Origin: Eretmocerus hayati
Taxonomy: Eukaryota > Arthropoda > Insecta > Hymenoptera > Aphelinidae
DNA: 64,000 nucleotides
Reading direction: 5' to 3'
NCBI GenBank assembly: GCA_029851415.1
Contig: CM056744.1
Location: forward strand, 99,295,338 to 99,359,337
In this document: positions 22,267-35,358 of the stretch, one piece after another
How positions within the stretch are numbered: position 1 is the first letter of the stretch
Layout of the letters: each line of letters starts with the position of its first letter
Position numbers and translations under genes: made by a program
Notes under the pieces: generated by a model
Told to the model about the DNA's origin: nothing
The model's database searches: none
Seen by the model: only the letters and a program-made list of their open reading frames with translations

Positions 22267-25200
22267 ATGGAGCTCTCGGACAGCGAACGCAACAAGCGCC
22301 TCAATATAGACGCCGACAAATGTGTCTTGTTTCGTCGAGTGCTGAGGGATGAAAACAACCAGGAGTACTTGGACGATGGCTTGGAAATCGGCTACGCCAG
22401 CTTTCTCGGACGTGAAGATGCGGATGAGAGGAGAATCACCAGCGGGATCGGCATGGGCACATACTTCGAAATCGGGTGGCCAAGGGGCGTCCGGGTCTCC
22501 TCGTCCCCGCGGGAGATGAAGCCGCTGCTCCAGGAAGCCGTCTTCGAGTCCGTAACGATACGGATATACAAATACGGAGGTGAGTGGCAGTGAATGCGAA
22601 AAATGTTGGATAAGTCCTTTATGTTCAATAAGTTGTGCTATTCGCAGAAATGATGCTTCTCACCTGCTCTTTGAGATTTTTAGTTTATTTTTGCATTGCT
22701 TCGAGTTAATCGTTAAAGTTCCTCATTTTCTGATAACATACAGAGTTTGAAGCTCCCGGGATCAATAGTCTCGGGAAGCGTAGAGAATTCTCTTCAGAAT
22801 AGCTATTTGGCAATTTGAAATTTTTCAGCCGGAACGGTGACGCTTGATAGTAAATTTATAAAGTAGCTTTGTGGGAGACCCGTTCGCATGTCAAGGTCAT
22901 TTTGGATCTGTCCATGTTTGCACATAATTCACGCCTCATTTTCCATACGCAGTGACTTCGGTTCAGGTCATGCGCAGAAAGTGCAACTCATTTTTCATAT
23001 CAAAATTCAAGAAATCCACAGATAATAGCTTAGAACACCGTCAGTTGTGGAAATTTTGTTTCTCGAGGATAAGGATTGGTAATCTGAAGAATTCATTCTT
23101 TAATCTGCTTATTTTCGAAAGACTAAAAGCTTGAATTGAGTTTATGACGAGTCATTCCATATTTTGGGATCCAAATAGAGCACATAGCGATAAGCAACTC
23201 AATCAATTGAAGAATTATTTGAATTCAAATTTTGCCTGAAATGTAAACTTCACCTTTTTTTTGCGTATCCTAAGATATAAGAGTATCTCACAATGCCTAC
23301 ACCGTGCAGGTATGTGCAAAGCAAGATGAAATTCTTTGAAAACTCAATATTATTCTGCTTATATACCGTGAAAATGGGTAATTTTGGAACACGAGGGGTA
23401 AGTTTAATAAACCCTTTTCAAGCTGACAACGTTTCCTTGGAGCAATGGATGGGATCCCTTAGTGTCAGAACCGATAGCAAATTTCGATTGCAGAGCTGCG
23501 AAATTCTTTTAGTTGCTACTGAAGCTCAGTACAAGCGGTGCAAAGGTGTACCAAAGTTATCGCTCCTGTACCAAAATTACCCGATTTGACGGAACGTGTT
23601 GAATCTCGGATCTACTTGGGAATTGTTGGAAATCTGGATAGCCAAAAAACGTAATAGCCGAATATTCATTGCACATCGTTGAAAGTCCTCAACTCTATTG
23701 AACTCTTGAGGCGTCCTTGACAAAATTAATGAATCAATTTAAATGTAAATAACTTGGTAATCGGATGATGATTAGAATTTTTCATGGCCCGTAACAGCGA
23801 TACAGATCAAATCAATAAGCGTTGGTAATCGTATCTTATTGGTGCCATCATTTTTTATCCATTGAATTTATACTGTAAAAAATCTTCTCGAAAAACTGCA
23901 AACAGATGGTTGAATTTCCCATTCAACCAACTTGTTGAATTTCTCATTCAACCAGTTGGTTGAAGTTTTTCGAAAAAATTTTTTACAGTGTAGGTGACGT
24001 TTTCTGATCGACTGAGTCTGCATGGGCCACGCTTGAAGTGCTTTTTGAACTTTCAGAGTCTACTCTTAGCCTTGCGATGCGAGGATCAATTTTCACAAGA
24101 CATAACTGATATGTATAGTAACAGTCTAATAGCAGAGACTTCAAATAAGAAACTGAGAAATTTGACGATATACTGGCGGTATACACCATTCTTGTCAAGA
24201 AATGTTCTAACTTTTTTTTGCGCCGTGCTTGCGTGACTTGATAGAATGCGTTCCAAAGTATGATTTAAGAAGAGAACGATGTCGGCTCTCGTTGGCCAAT
24301 TTCACATCAACGAAATCATAATGAAGTTAAAAGTTTCTTGTCTGCAAAATTTGTCTCTTCGTTTTTGAAGGTGGAAACGGTCTTTCAAACTAGATTACTG
24401 GTATTCCATTTTAACAAAATACTGACGATCCATACCAAAACTGTTTTGAGCATCGTCAATTTTTTGAGAAGTCGTTTTGCGACTACAAATTTAGATGAAA
24501 ATTATTGAACGCATTAAGAATTCGTTCGCATGGGCTAGGTAATTGTAAGAAGTAGAAACTGGCAATCTGTCAGTGGAATCAATCTTGCCCAGCGAATATA
24601 AAAAAAATGTCGTACTATATATAGACACCGCGGATTCTGCGGGAGTCTTGGAGATTATTTGTAGTATATAGTATTATTTGAGTCGGTATCTGTAACAGAA
24701 CGGATGGTTGTATTTATTTCCCATGCACTCTGAAATCTCATGGTCGTACACAATTCGAAGTTATGAAATTTAAGTGATCGGCGTCTGCAAGTTAGAGAAA
24801 ATAACCCTACCGGGGTTCTATGTACTAGCATATTTTTATTTGCCCAAGAACAATATGAAAAACGTAATCGTACAGTTCAAGCATTCAATCGTAACGCGTG
24901 TGTTATCAACTCGAGTTAATAGAGAGTGACAAACGAGTGGAGCCGTCGATGGTGCGACTGAGTAGTAAAGCTAAGGCATTAGTCAGGCCATGTAAGAAGC
25001 TACTCGAATACATGATAACTGAGCCGTGTATAAATTTTGGCAAAGTATGCGGTGAAATAGCCATGTAAAAGTGCGCAATATTCCATTGTTTTATTCGATT
25101 ATTATTGCGCTTAGTATGAGTCATCACAGTTTCGCGAAGGGCGTACTCAAATGTGTACTTCAATGTGAGATTTGACTTTTTTACGTGGAGATATTAAAAA

Positions 25201-28200
25201 GAATTCAAATTTCAGAATGAGTCGATTTTTGCAAGGCCTACGTCGAATGCTTCCTCTTCAATGAATATTTTCTTGATCGTGAAGTTTTCAGCATTGATCA
25301 ACAAGTTAGGGATATCAGTTCAGATTACAATTGTGTCGTTCAGTATATAAAAAGGAGAAACTCAATCTCGTTTGATCCATTGAGCATGGAGAATATAGGA
25401 ATATTTGTAGTTCATTTTCACAGTCAAACGGGACGATAAAAATATGATCATGATCATGATGATTGATTTATTCAACGTTTCGTAACTGAAGATTTGGAAG
25501 GTCATTGTTATTCAAGTGTAGCAACATTTTATCGGTTTTTCAACTTGTTCTCGAGATCCGTATCAACATCAAAATGACTTATTATCCAGTGATAAATCGA
25601 GCATACTTTTTTGCAACGTATCGTCACAGTGACGAGGTAGCACATCAGCTTCCGATTTTCTTGTTAGAAATAGCTTCAATCCGGCTCCTTTGCAATTATG
25701 AGTATAATAATCCCCTTTTTGACTCTGCAAAGAATTGTTTTCGCGAGAATAGTTGAAAAGAAACTTAGACAAAGTCATCATCAATGCGTGAAATGCACAT
25801 TATACGCAATTTTACACTGATCCGTCTTTTTTGCGCGCTTCCACGTCCGTTTTATGCACCTCGATCCTGTATGTTAGATATAAAGTAATCGAACTTCAAG
25901 TACATCAGTTGCAAAAATATCGAAGCAAACGCTACAAAAAGTATTCACACATTTGCGCAAATTCACCCACGCGCCTCCAAGTCTTTGAGCACTGCAGAGA
26001 TATGAATCGCTGCGCACAACGACGTATATGAGTAATTCCGGGCGAAAGCGGACCACGAGTTGCAGACATGTCTCGGATTATCCTTTCACCATTTTGTTAC
26101 GATTTTACGGCCCAAAACATCAACTTTACGACCCCTATGGGGTACAAAATAACTCTTCTGTATGTTTGGGGAATATTTTTATTCTAGTATTCAGAAGAAA
26201 AAGTGTCAATTTTTTTTATGGTAAAACGCGTGTTAGTCCTTATTTAGCGCAAGATGAGAAAGAAAGGTTGGCGGCATTCAAAAGTTCTTCAAAGAATCTA
26301 TCCAGGCACATCTTGACTAAAATTTTCTGAGGTTATGGACGTCACTTAGGCGAGCAAAGGTGAAAAACCGAAAATATTCAAATTCGAAAAATGGCATTTT
26401 TTTGAGAAGTGTTAGGAATAAGTGATCATAGAAGAAGTATCAAATTACTTGACCTCAATTCGTCTCATGCAATCGACCAATTCAGTTTCATGAGTAAGCT
26501 TTCGTTGTTCAATTCCAAATTGCACCATAACGCGTGCCTTAGGCCAAGCAAGCCACCATATATAATTTTTCACTTCGTGACCATCGATGGTTTTACCAAT
26601 TATTGTTTTATTTCTGATTAAAGCCTGGCTGGGACTGAAGAAAGCTAAGAAGAACTTCAGAGACTGTGGTAGTTTCAGCCCAACCCGAGAACAACGAGCG
26701 CAGCTCAAACGAAAAAAAGCCAGTAATTCATTCGTTTCGGGTACAGACCTGGACGGTATTCTTGAGGAGCAGCAGCAAAACCAGCCGCCAAAGAAGAAAT
26801 CCAAGAGAAACCCAACGTCAGAACCAGTCGTCGTGACAGAGCAAGATCGAGAGCTGGCAGCTATAATCCTTGATGAAGATCAGGTAAAGCAGCCTTGTAT
26901 TACTATCGTTTGAGAATTATGTATCTATAGGTGGCTTAACAAGAATGGTGTTGGGGAATTTGACTTTGTTATATTCCGTTGCACAAATGTGTAATTTTGG
27001 ATATAAAAGGAGTAACGTCGTTTTAATGAGGCCTTGTGTTTTTGTGAGCCGGGCATCAATATGATTTTCTCTTGTTTTGGTCACTATATCGAATCTAAGG
27101 TCCTTGAGACGAATATACATGTATATGAGGCCTTGTAAAAAATCATTGACCAGATACCCAAAAACTCGACACTTTCTTTTAATTTGCCTTCATATTTTCG
27201 CAGGAGAGCCTTGGCTCAAAGGAATGTGAAGATGGCGGGCTCCCCGAGGCAGTAGACGCTGATGGTGGATTTTCCGAATTCGAGCATCAGATAAGGTCAG
27301 CACCAAGACAGGGTCGCGGATCTGACGACGAGCTATCAGAGGCTGAGGGTGCGGCAGGTGGAGGCTCGTTCAGGAGCAGTGCGGCGTCTTCTTCTTTGCC
27401 ATCGACTCTTGACGACGACCTCATTGAGCGCTTGACAAGCAGAAATGAAAAACTGTCGAGGAAGCTCACTAGGAGAGAGAATAAAATTGTCAAGTTGGAG
27501 CGAGCTTTAGACGAAGCCAATGCAAAGCTGGCCGCTGCGGCTGCGGAGAGATCGAGGAGCTCTCCGCCGGCAGGGGCACCGAGAGTGTCACCGCAGGGAC
27601 GGCGAGATGGCGGGCGATCGACGGCGGAACCGCCAAAGAGAGCCATGAATCGAACGGTAAAATTGAGATATTTGTAGCCAACAACAATTATTTCACGTGT
27701 AGAATTTCAAGACGATTTATTCATTTATTAGTTAATTTATTTCTTCGGGAGACAATGTTCTGGTGGAAAAACAGATGCACTATGCTGATCACATTCACAG
27801 TGAATATGCAATGATCAAATCTTTCCAGGGACCGCATGACAATATTTTGATGTTGAATATTTTTCTCTTGTTTCAGCGCGGAAAGGCGTATCCATTGTCC
27901 ACAAACGGTTATGAACTGCCACCGTACTGCATAAATAATGAGAGATTGGGGGACCCTGAATCCTTTGGCAAGTGGATAATGCCGATACTATTCACCGACC
28001 AACAATTGAAAACCTGCAGTCTCTACGGGCGCCAAATGGCATCAAACTCCGTGAATGTCAAACCCGCTCTGCCAGAAGACATTGTCAACGCTGCCCTGAG
28101 TTAGTATAAAAAGATCGATTCCTAGAGAATTTTCGTTCACTAAAAAGCATTTACCAGCTGCTCACGGGAGACCAGTCCCGAGCGTCACAGTAGTAGTCAT

Positions 28201-28536
28201 GATGAGATCTGGTTTGGAGAGTTCATAATATATTCGGATACGCTCATCACGTGCAGTCTTATTCTCTCTTCGGTATATCTGATGAATCTATTTGAATTCG
28301 TCGAGCCTTCTTGTAATATACTGCCTTGTAGGTGCATTTGTTTATGGAAAATTTGTAAAAATGTGGCAAGACTTTGGTTGCGGTTATCTTGAATATTGAT
28401 CTAAAGGGGAAAATTTTCTGTTACAGATGAGAATTGGCGGAGATTCAGCAGGGTGGCACATTTCGAGCGCAGGTTTGGAGATGGGGCTCGAGATGCATTG
28501 CCTAAATCCAGAAAACGATCCCACAACGAATCCTAA
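22267..28536 (+). CDS. BEN-domain-like protein, five exons
   Basis: The coding exons are 22267-22579, 26624-26883, 27204-27656, 27877-28099 and 28427-28536, with GT-AG junctions in matching phases, giving 452 residues. Residues 1-105 form a compact module I do not recognise (it includes EIGYASFLGRED and GMGTYFEIGWPRG). Residues 106-191 are basic with a PPKKKSKRNP nuclear-localisation-like patch. Exon 3 (192-342) is acidic, then a coiled coil (about 264-315), then a Pro/Arg/Ser-rich stretch. Exon 4 carries ILFTDQQLKTCSLYGRQ and KPALPEDIVNAAL, the spacing and character of a BEN domain (a DNA- or chromatin-binding helical domain). The tail ends KSRKRSHNES. ATG 22267 has a good context; an upstream in-frame ATG at 22138 would add 43 residues. 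The exon 4 donor GTTAGT is the least certain junction. A nuclear role is inferred. Confidence 0.7.
22580..26623 (+). other. Intron 1 of the BEN-like gene
   Basis: A 4.0-kb intron that carries the small TIR element at 23872-23990. I see no other gene inside; the short frames are AT-rich and without motifs. Confidence 0.6.
23872..23990. mobile_element. 119-bp MITE with CACTGTAAAAAA-type ends
   Basis: The left end reads ACTGTAAAAAATCTTCTCG and the right end is the mirror of CACTGTAAAAAATTTTTTCG. TA flanks the element, consistent with a TA duplication. The interior has a repeated ATTCAACCA unit, with CAACCAACTTG and CAACCAGTTGG. It is too short to code and lies in intron 1 of the BEN-like gene. 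Confidence 0.7.
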
Positions 28537-29248
28537 GCGCACATACATCGAACGTGTAATGCGCACGGAAGTGACCAGAACTCTGGTACACAAATGGCCA
28601 TCGCCCCCAAATTGTTACATATCAAAGGATTGGCTGCATACATTCTGATATCTATAATTGTCCATTCATAATTGTCCATCTATCTAATATCTCCATGTTA
28701 TATAGTTAGTATAAGATTGCTGCGTGAATGTTCGGAGATTAGGAATGCAAGTGTTTGAGATGTCGAATTTGTGAATCGATCGGTTTGAAATTTGATTACG
28801 GATCGTGTTTTATTGATTGTGTCCTGGAGCCTCCAATGGTCTTCTAGTTTCATCTCAACTACAACACTCGAGATTGTGAATCCATATCAACTTGTCTGTA
28901 AATCAATAGTTTTCATGCCCACCAATGTACACACAACTTCAATCGTAAATTATAACTCGAGTGTCACAACTGCGCTCGATGGCGTCAGCTAATTATTTTT
29001 TGCATACGCTTATGAAGTGGATCCTGAGTGATATTTTTTTCAAAAGCGATTTCAAGCCTTGATATGTATGTTTTGCAAAATATCTATCCACGCTGTGATA
29101 TCTCGATGATGTGGATGTCTAGTTATTTCGTAATTTTTCTCACGCGATCCGCGAGAATGTCTGGATAACAAGCAATGCGAAAATTCATCAGTTTTTCTCA
29201 ATTGTTGCATACGTCACGTATCATTTCCCAGAATTTCGAGATTTTTTA
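28537..29248. other. 3' flank of the BEN-like gene
   Basis: Probably contains the 3' UTR. No canonical AATAAA was seen close to the stop. Nothing else is recognised. Confidence 0.4.
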
Positions 29249-29771
29249 AGGGAGTAACCTCGGTAGAAGATCCACCGATCAAATTTTGATCAAACTTGGT
29301 AGAAAAATGTATTTGTATGTCAACTAAACACAGTCAAAATTTCACGAGCCTTGTCTACCCCTGAGTCAAACCATCAGCGATTAACATTTTTAGAGGTGAT
29401 ACGCGCTGTCTTATGAGGCATCGCGATGATTGTTGACTATAGAAGACTGACCGATCAGTTTCTGTCCAAGTCTTGCTCACTTGTAGATTTGTATGCACAG
29501 AACGTGCTCGAACTTTCTTTCCGCGCTTTGGTTAGCTTGGAAAAAAGTTTTGATTCATTTTCAGCGTGAAGTCACGAGTAAGTCACAATTAAGACAAATT
29601 CACCCATAATCAGGGATTGATATTTCATGATTCGTGCGTTGGATGCTTATGCAAATTTATATGAGGCTCTATTGAGATCTGATCAACACATAAGACACAC
29701 ATGTACGCAAATTCGTGAAAGTTGAAAAAAGTCGATCTATATTGACTCACGCGGAACCGAGGTTACTCCCT
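29249..29771. mobile_element. 523-bp TIR element with TA flanks
   Basis: The termini are AGGGAGTAACCTCGGT and its exact mirror, flanked by TA at 29247-29248 and 29772-29773. Only the tips are inverted; the interior is not an obvious palindrome. No coding frame is present, so it is non-autonomous. The TA duplication fits Tc1/mariner or a similar superfamily. Confidence 0.75.
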
Positions 29772-30569
29772 TATTATGCTTACGCAACCAGCATTCTAAA
29801 GTTCGAATCATAATCTTCCAGTTTTGGATACATAGTACGTTAGTTCCTTAGATCTTTCCTTTTTCGTCAAAGATATAAATTGTTCAGGAATTATTCCGCA
29901 AACGCATGATATTGTTACAACTTGAGTCGATAAGTTTAGGTGAGCTGGTTAGGCAGATCATCGATCGGAATTTTCTAAATGTTTTTGTTGTCTCATGAGC
30001 CATGATAATGTGCAATCAGTATTCATGCCGAAACTGGCTCAGAATTGTACATACTTTTTATGTGCGCAGCACGTTCGGGTTATAACAGTGCTTCTATACT
30101 TTTCATAGACTATTTTTCGAGTGTAGATGTAGTTGAAGTGTTTACCATAGTAAGACAATGATGTTGATCAAAGAATGATATTTGTTATAATCGAATTGAT
30201 TTTCACTGGTATCTCATTAAAATTGTAATTTCAAACGAACTCATGATATGACGCACATCACTCAGTCTTCCTAGAACCTGCATATTGATCTAAAATATTA
30301 TAAAAACCTTGTGATATCTAAACATTTCCAATCGACGCTTGGATTTCAGTCTTGACTTATTTTTCAACATCCATATCGCCATGCCTAACTTTAGATATCA
30401 TCAACTTGATAACGCTCGCAACTGAATGGATTTAACACTGTACTCCCCAATTAATTTAATTTCACCATTTTTCTCAAGTATTCAACAACACCGTATCGAT
30501 AAATTAAATGCACCCGCTTCCGGAAGATCTGGCGTTTGAGACGAAAAATTTGTTCACTTAGAATTCATC

Positions 30570-30870
30570 ATCAGGCCCGTAACCTCTCCCAGGACAACCC
30601 CGGTGTTTTGCCCGGATATGGCTGCTGCAGTCGCCGTGCCCTTGATGTATGTCTACACCGGAATAAATCCCGAGAAAAGCTCCAAAAAAACCAATACCCC
30701 GGTGTTTTTACGGGGCGACGAGCCTATTCCCATTATGAAAATTTTTCCGTGGTGAATACCCCGGGGGCAAAAAAGTACGAATTTTTCCAAAAGTACTCAC
30801 CAGTGTTTTCCTCGGGATAACCTCGGGATACTCACCGGGACTCACGCCAGGGATTTCCTCGGCGATTTCG
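30570..30870. repeat. CCCCGG-rich stretch upstream of septin
   Basis: Repeated words such as CCCCGGTGTTTT and CTCGGGATA recur several times in an otherwise AT-rich region. Open frames occur on both strands but follow the repeated words, so I do not call a gene. It could be a decayed simple repeat or a regulatory GC-rich patch. Confidence 0.45.
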
Positions 30871-31253
30871 TCGGATATTATTTTCGTAAGGGCAGGACAT
30901 GCAACACGCACGACAGGATATGTGTTTGTCTTTTGTTTACACTCCTTTTGCGCGTGTGACACGTTCGTGAGAAGCTGTTATCCTTGAAATCTATCTTATC
31001 ATCCTCATTCCTAGAAGGGGAAAATCCCCTTTCGATAGCAGACGTCGTGCTAAATTCTTTGCATCCGCGGAAAAGCGACGCCGATCGATTTCTCCAGTGT
31101 TTGTGTCAGCCTATATTATTTCCAGTCTGCTCCTAGCCTCTAAATTTAGCAGTCATCAGAGTTCTATAGGGGTCTGTCTTTGAAGATCTTTGAAGATCTT
31201 CTTGTGCGTTCTTTGATATTAGATTGTGAAGTGAAAAAGATATTATTTTGAAG

Positions 31254-33914
31254 ATGCCGAGCTCGAAGCAGGTAAATAAAAAACCAAGATGTAGAGAGGC
31301 ACTTACTGGATATCGGAGAAATTGGATTGAGGATACGATACCGTGATGACTCGCTTTCGATCGGATCCTTACGATATGTGCAATATGTGTCTTTAATTCT
31401 GGGTCGCATCCAACCAAATATGGAAACTGGACTACTTGCATTTTTTTTTATTGGAAATGTACATGATGCTGAGAGAGCAAATTTTTCATTTGAGAGCGAT
31501 ACGCAGTTCTCTGATCTATTTTCGACAGCTTCGAGTTTCAGTCTCGGGCGTTGCTTCCATTCATCCTACCCATGAGTCAGTGCATAAACAAATGATTCTA
31601 TAGACGAACCGTTACGTTTGTTGATGTGTGATCGGAATATTTGACACAGGTTTAATTTGTACGGCATTGAAATACAGTTAGAGCTACCTCTATGGAGAAC
31701 AGATTGTTGCATACCTATACTATTTACAAATGACAGCTTCTGCATTGACTCGGTGTACTCTTTTTGAATGTAGGTGACTGTTGATTACGAGCACCCAATT
31801 TTCATTTGCTTCCTATAAGTCGTGTTTTTCTACAGCTTCAGATAGTTTTGGGTTGTAATTGATGACATCTTTTGCATTTTAGCATCATTACTTGAATTTT
31901 TAGAGTATATTATAGTCCAATCTGTATGTATAGCAAAAGCGCAACCTTATTCAGTCATATTGATGAGTCTCATAATAAGTTGACATTTCTGTAAGTATTT
32001 TCATGATGGTAGCTACAAAAGGGATATCTTCTTTTTACAGTTTGCCAGTCTTGAGACTCCTGGATATGTAGGATTTGCAAATCTCCCAAACCAAGTACAT
32101 AGAAAATCTGTGAAGAAGGGTTTTGAATTCACTCTTATGGTTGTTGGAGAGTCAGGACTTGGGAAATCAACACTTGTAAATAGTCTCTTTTTAACAGACT
32201 TGTATCCAGAGAGAGTCATTCCAAACGCAACAGGTAGGGTTTATCCTATTTGTACAGAAAACATGTCTAAACATCAATTGAAAATTGATTAATAATTACT
32301 ATGATTTAATTATATCTATAGCTATCACTGAGCTAAGCAGTAAGTACAATGAAATGAACCGTCTGCTTGAGTATCAGTGGTCACCATTTTATTCACATCT
32401 TATAAATGTTCCTGTGTTATATCCATTGTTTCAATTTGATTTACAGCAATTGAATTGAATAATTTTGATTTATTTTGTATCCACAAGAACACCTAATTTA
32501 GATTTTGTCACTGTAGTTATTGTTGCTACACTTGTGATTGTTGTAGAGCAAATTTAGCACTCTGCAAAATTAAAATTTGCCATTATCGTTACATCTGTTA
32601 TCTCCTATAGAAAATTTTGTTATATGCACCGTTCCAAACAGCATGGTAACGAAACCAATCGAGTAACTTTGGTCATTTATATTATTGTAGGTCATTGTCT
32701 TCAGCAAATGTTTATGTTTCATTGTCTTACTGTATTATGTACTGTGCACCATTTTCCTTGAGTCTCTCAACCAGACTAAAAATCTTTCCAATACAATCTT
32801 TCCATTACTTTTATAGAAAAGACTAACCAGATAGTGAAACTTGATGCATCTACTGTGGAGATTGAAGAAAGAGGAGTGAAGCTTAGATTGACTGTAGTGG
32901 ATACTCCAGGATATGGAGATGCTATTGATAACACTGATAGCTTCAGAGCTATCATCCAATATATTGATGATCAATTTGAGAGATATTTACGGGACGAGAG
33001 TGGTTTGAATAGACGAAATATCGTTGACAACAGGATCCATTGCTGCTTCTACTTCATCTCTCCATTTGGCCATGGGTATATAAAGTAATCTGTATATTTT
33101 TCAATGAAATCAATTTTTGTGTAACTCAAAATGTTTATCTCTCAAGTCTCAAACCACTGGACATTGAGTTTATGAAGCAGCTGCACAACAAGGTCAACAT
33201 AGTCCCGGTTATAGCCAAAGCTGATGTTCTGACTAAAAAGGAAATGTTGCGTTTGAAAAAACGTGTGCTAGATGAAATTGACGAGCATGGGATAAAAATT
33301 TATCCTCTCCCAGATTGCGACAGTGACGAAGATGAAGATTATAAGGAGCAGGTAAAACAATTGAAGGAAGCTGTCCCATTCGCAGTTTGTGGCGCAACGT
33401 CGCTACTAGAGGTCAAAGGCAGGAAAGTTCGAGGACGTCTCTACCCTTGGGGAGTCGTAGAAGTAGAGAATCCTGACCACTGTGATTTCATAAAACTCAG
33501 GACTATGCTAATGTAAGTTTCTCATATAATCCTTAATACTGCAATTTTGGTCATCACTGAGTCGATCAAATTGTGCTCTGAAATTTCAGCACGCACATGC
33601 AAGATCTTCAAGAAGTCACTCAAGAAGTGCATTATGAAAATTATCGGAGTGAACGATTGGCGAAAGGAGCACCGGTACCTCCGCGACGTCAAACGTAAGT
33701 ACAATCTCTTTATGAGTGTAGATGTCAATTCTTCGTTGAGAAGTCATTTTTCGTTATAATGGGAAAAATTATTTCGTTTAGTGCTATCGAAAATGACAAG
33801 AACAACGCTGTTTCCGAGAAGGATCGCATTTTGCAAGAGAAAGAAGCAGAGTTACGGAAAATGCAAGAGATGTTGGCAGTCATGCAGGCTCAGATGCAGC
33901 AGCAGCAACCATGA
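31254..33914 (+). CDS. Sep1: Septin (Sep1-type GTPase), six exons
   Basis: The coding exons are 31254-31271, 32041-32233, 32817-33075, 33147-33512, 33590-33694 and 33782-33914; all junctions are GT-AG and the joined frame gives 357 residues, close to the 361 of Drosophila Septin-1. The protein has the septin basic patch before the P-loop GESGLGKS (42-49), switch motif DTPG (99-102), G4 motif AKAD (180-183), the septin-unique region with GRLYPWG, and a C-terminal coiled coil (about 318-357) ending in a Gln run. Septins of this group polymerise with other septins into filaments at the cell cortex and cleavage furrow and bind GTP. The first exon supplies only MPSSKQ. The intron between exons 3 and 4 is 71 bp. 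The gene converges with Tim22. Confidence 0.95.
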
Positions 33915-35358
33915 ATGAATCCCACCAAGGTGCCAAATTTTATTTGATATGATTTATGAGAGCAAATCTACGATGTCTCATGGTGGTTCTTTGAAACTGT
34001 GGAATCTGCCGTGACAGATCATCGTGCAAGCTATTTCGGTAAATTCTTGAAGCCAGTTTTGTTTTGTGATACGTCACTCATCTCAGTATTCAATGTGTAA
34101 AGCTCTTCCCTAAATCATGATCTGAGCGATAAACATGACAAATTGGATAACTTATATGATATCTGCAAGACTTGCATTCACAGCTTGAATGAAAATGGTA
34201 CAGCAAGCCTTGCTGTTACCAATTCATAGTTGTCAGCAAGGGTTAACCCATGAAATAATTATTCCACATTTTGATGGAGATTTCTAAGGGTATAGGAACA
34301 TTTGTAATATCTTTTGAATGCCAATTAGCTTCTTTGAATGGTCTGATAGTCTTCATGAATCAAATCTAACGGAAGACAGGAAACCAAAACTATCGGCAAA
34401 CTTCCAAATGTATTCTAAGTTATTCTGCAATTTAGATAAGTTATAGAGATTATTATTTGAAGAGTTCAGTATCTATACACTCAAACGAATATCTCACGTG
34501 TCGCTGGAAATACGCGCACACTATATAAAAGTATATTTTCATAAATGTGTGCTCAAAAATTACAGAACCGTTTTTTTGTTACATCTATAAATCGACATAA
34601 TTATTTTATTTTTTGAATGCCTGGAGCGATCCGCATATGTGACTTCTTTGTGTCGTTTATGTTTTCGTGCGAGATCGCTTACGCATTTTGCTAATCTTGT
34701 TATAACTTAATTACACAAGATGACTTGATTAAATCGCGAGTACATTGCCTAGTAATAATAACACCATAATATTGGGAAGTATCTCGCAATCCAGGTTTTT
34801 GGCGCTCAACCATTCCGCATCATTCGATACTGGATTCCTACTTATTTTCAACTGGATATTCTAAATTTGTTTTAGAGAAGAAATGAGGCATTTTATAAAG
34901 TTTTTCTTATATACATTTACTAGGACCTTTTTTATACAAATTTTATACACATTTTTCTGACTGATCAACTCATAGGGGCACTTTGAGTTGACTGAAACAG
35001 TTCATGTATGCAACTGAAATAGTATGTTATACAGCCAGTTTTTCTACATATCGAAACCAAGCCTCGAAATATACGGCTTGGATGACAAGTGTACATGGCA
35101 TAAGTCTTGTATATGAAAAAGATCATATTTCACAATTTAATAGTTATCTGATAAAAGAATGAATAGCAAGAGCAATACAGGAGTGAGACCTTTTCCTTAA
35201 GACAAGCTGCTATTAATTTGCACAGGGCAAAGCTATAGCATTCAACAAGGAAAAATGAGTTACTGTGGCCGAATGTCACATTCTATCATTGATCTTTGAT
35301 ATTTATACATTCGTATGAACAGCGTCTTAGAGCAGTTATTACAGCTGACCCTGTGTAA
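33915..35358. other. Convergent 3' region between septin and Tim22
   Basis: AT-rich sequence that should contain both 3' UTRs. I found no canonical AATAAA on the septin side and no separate gene. Confidence 0.45.
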
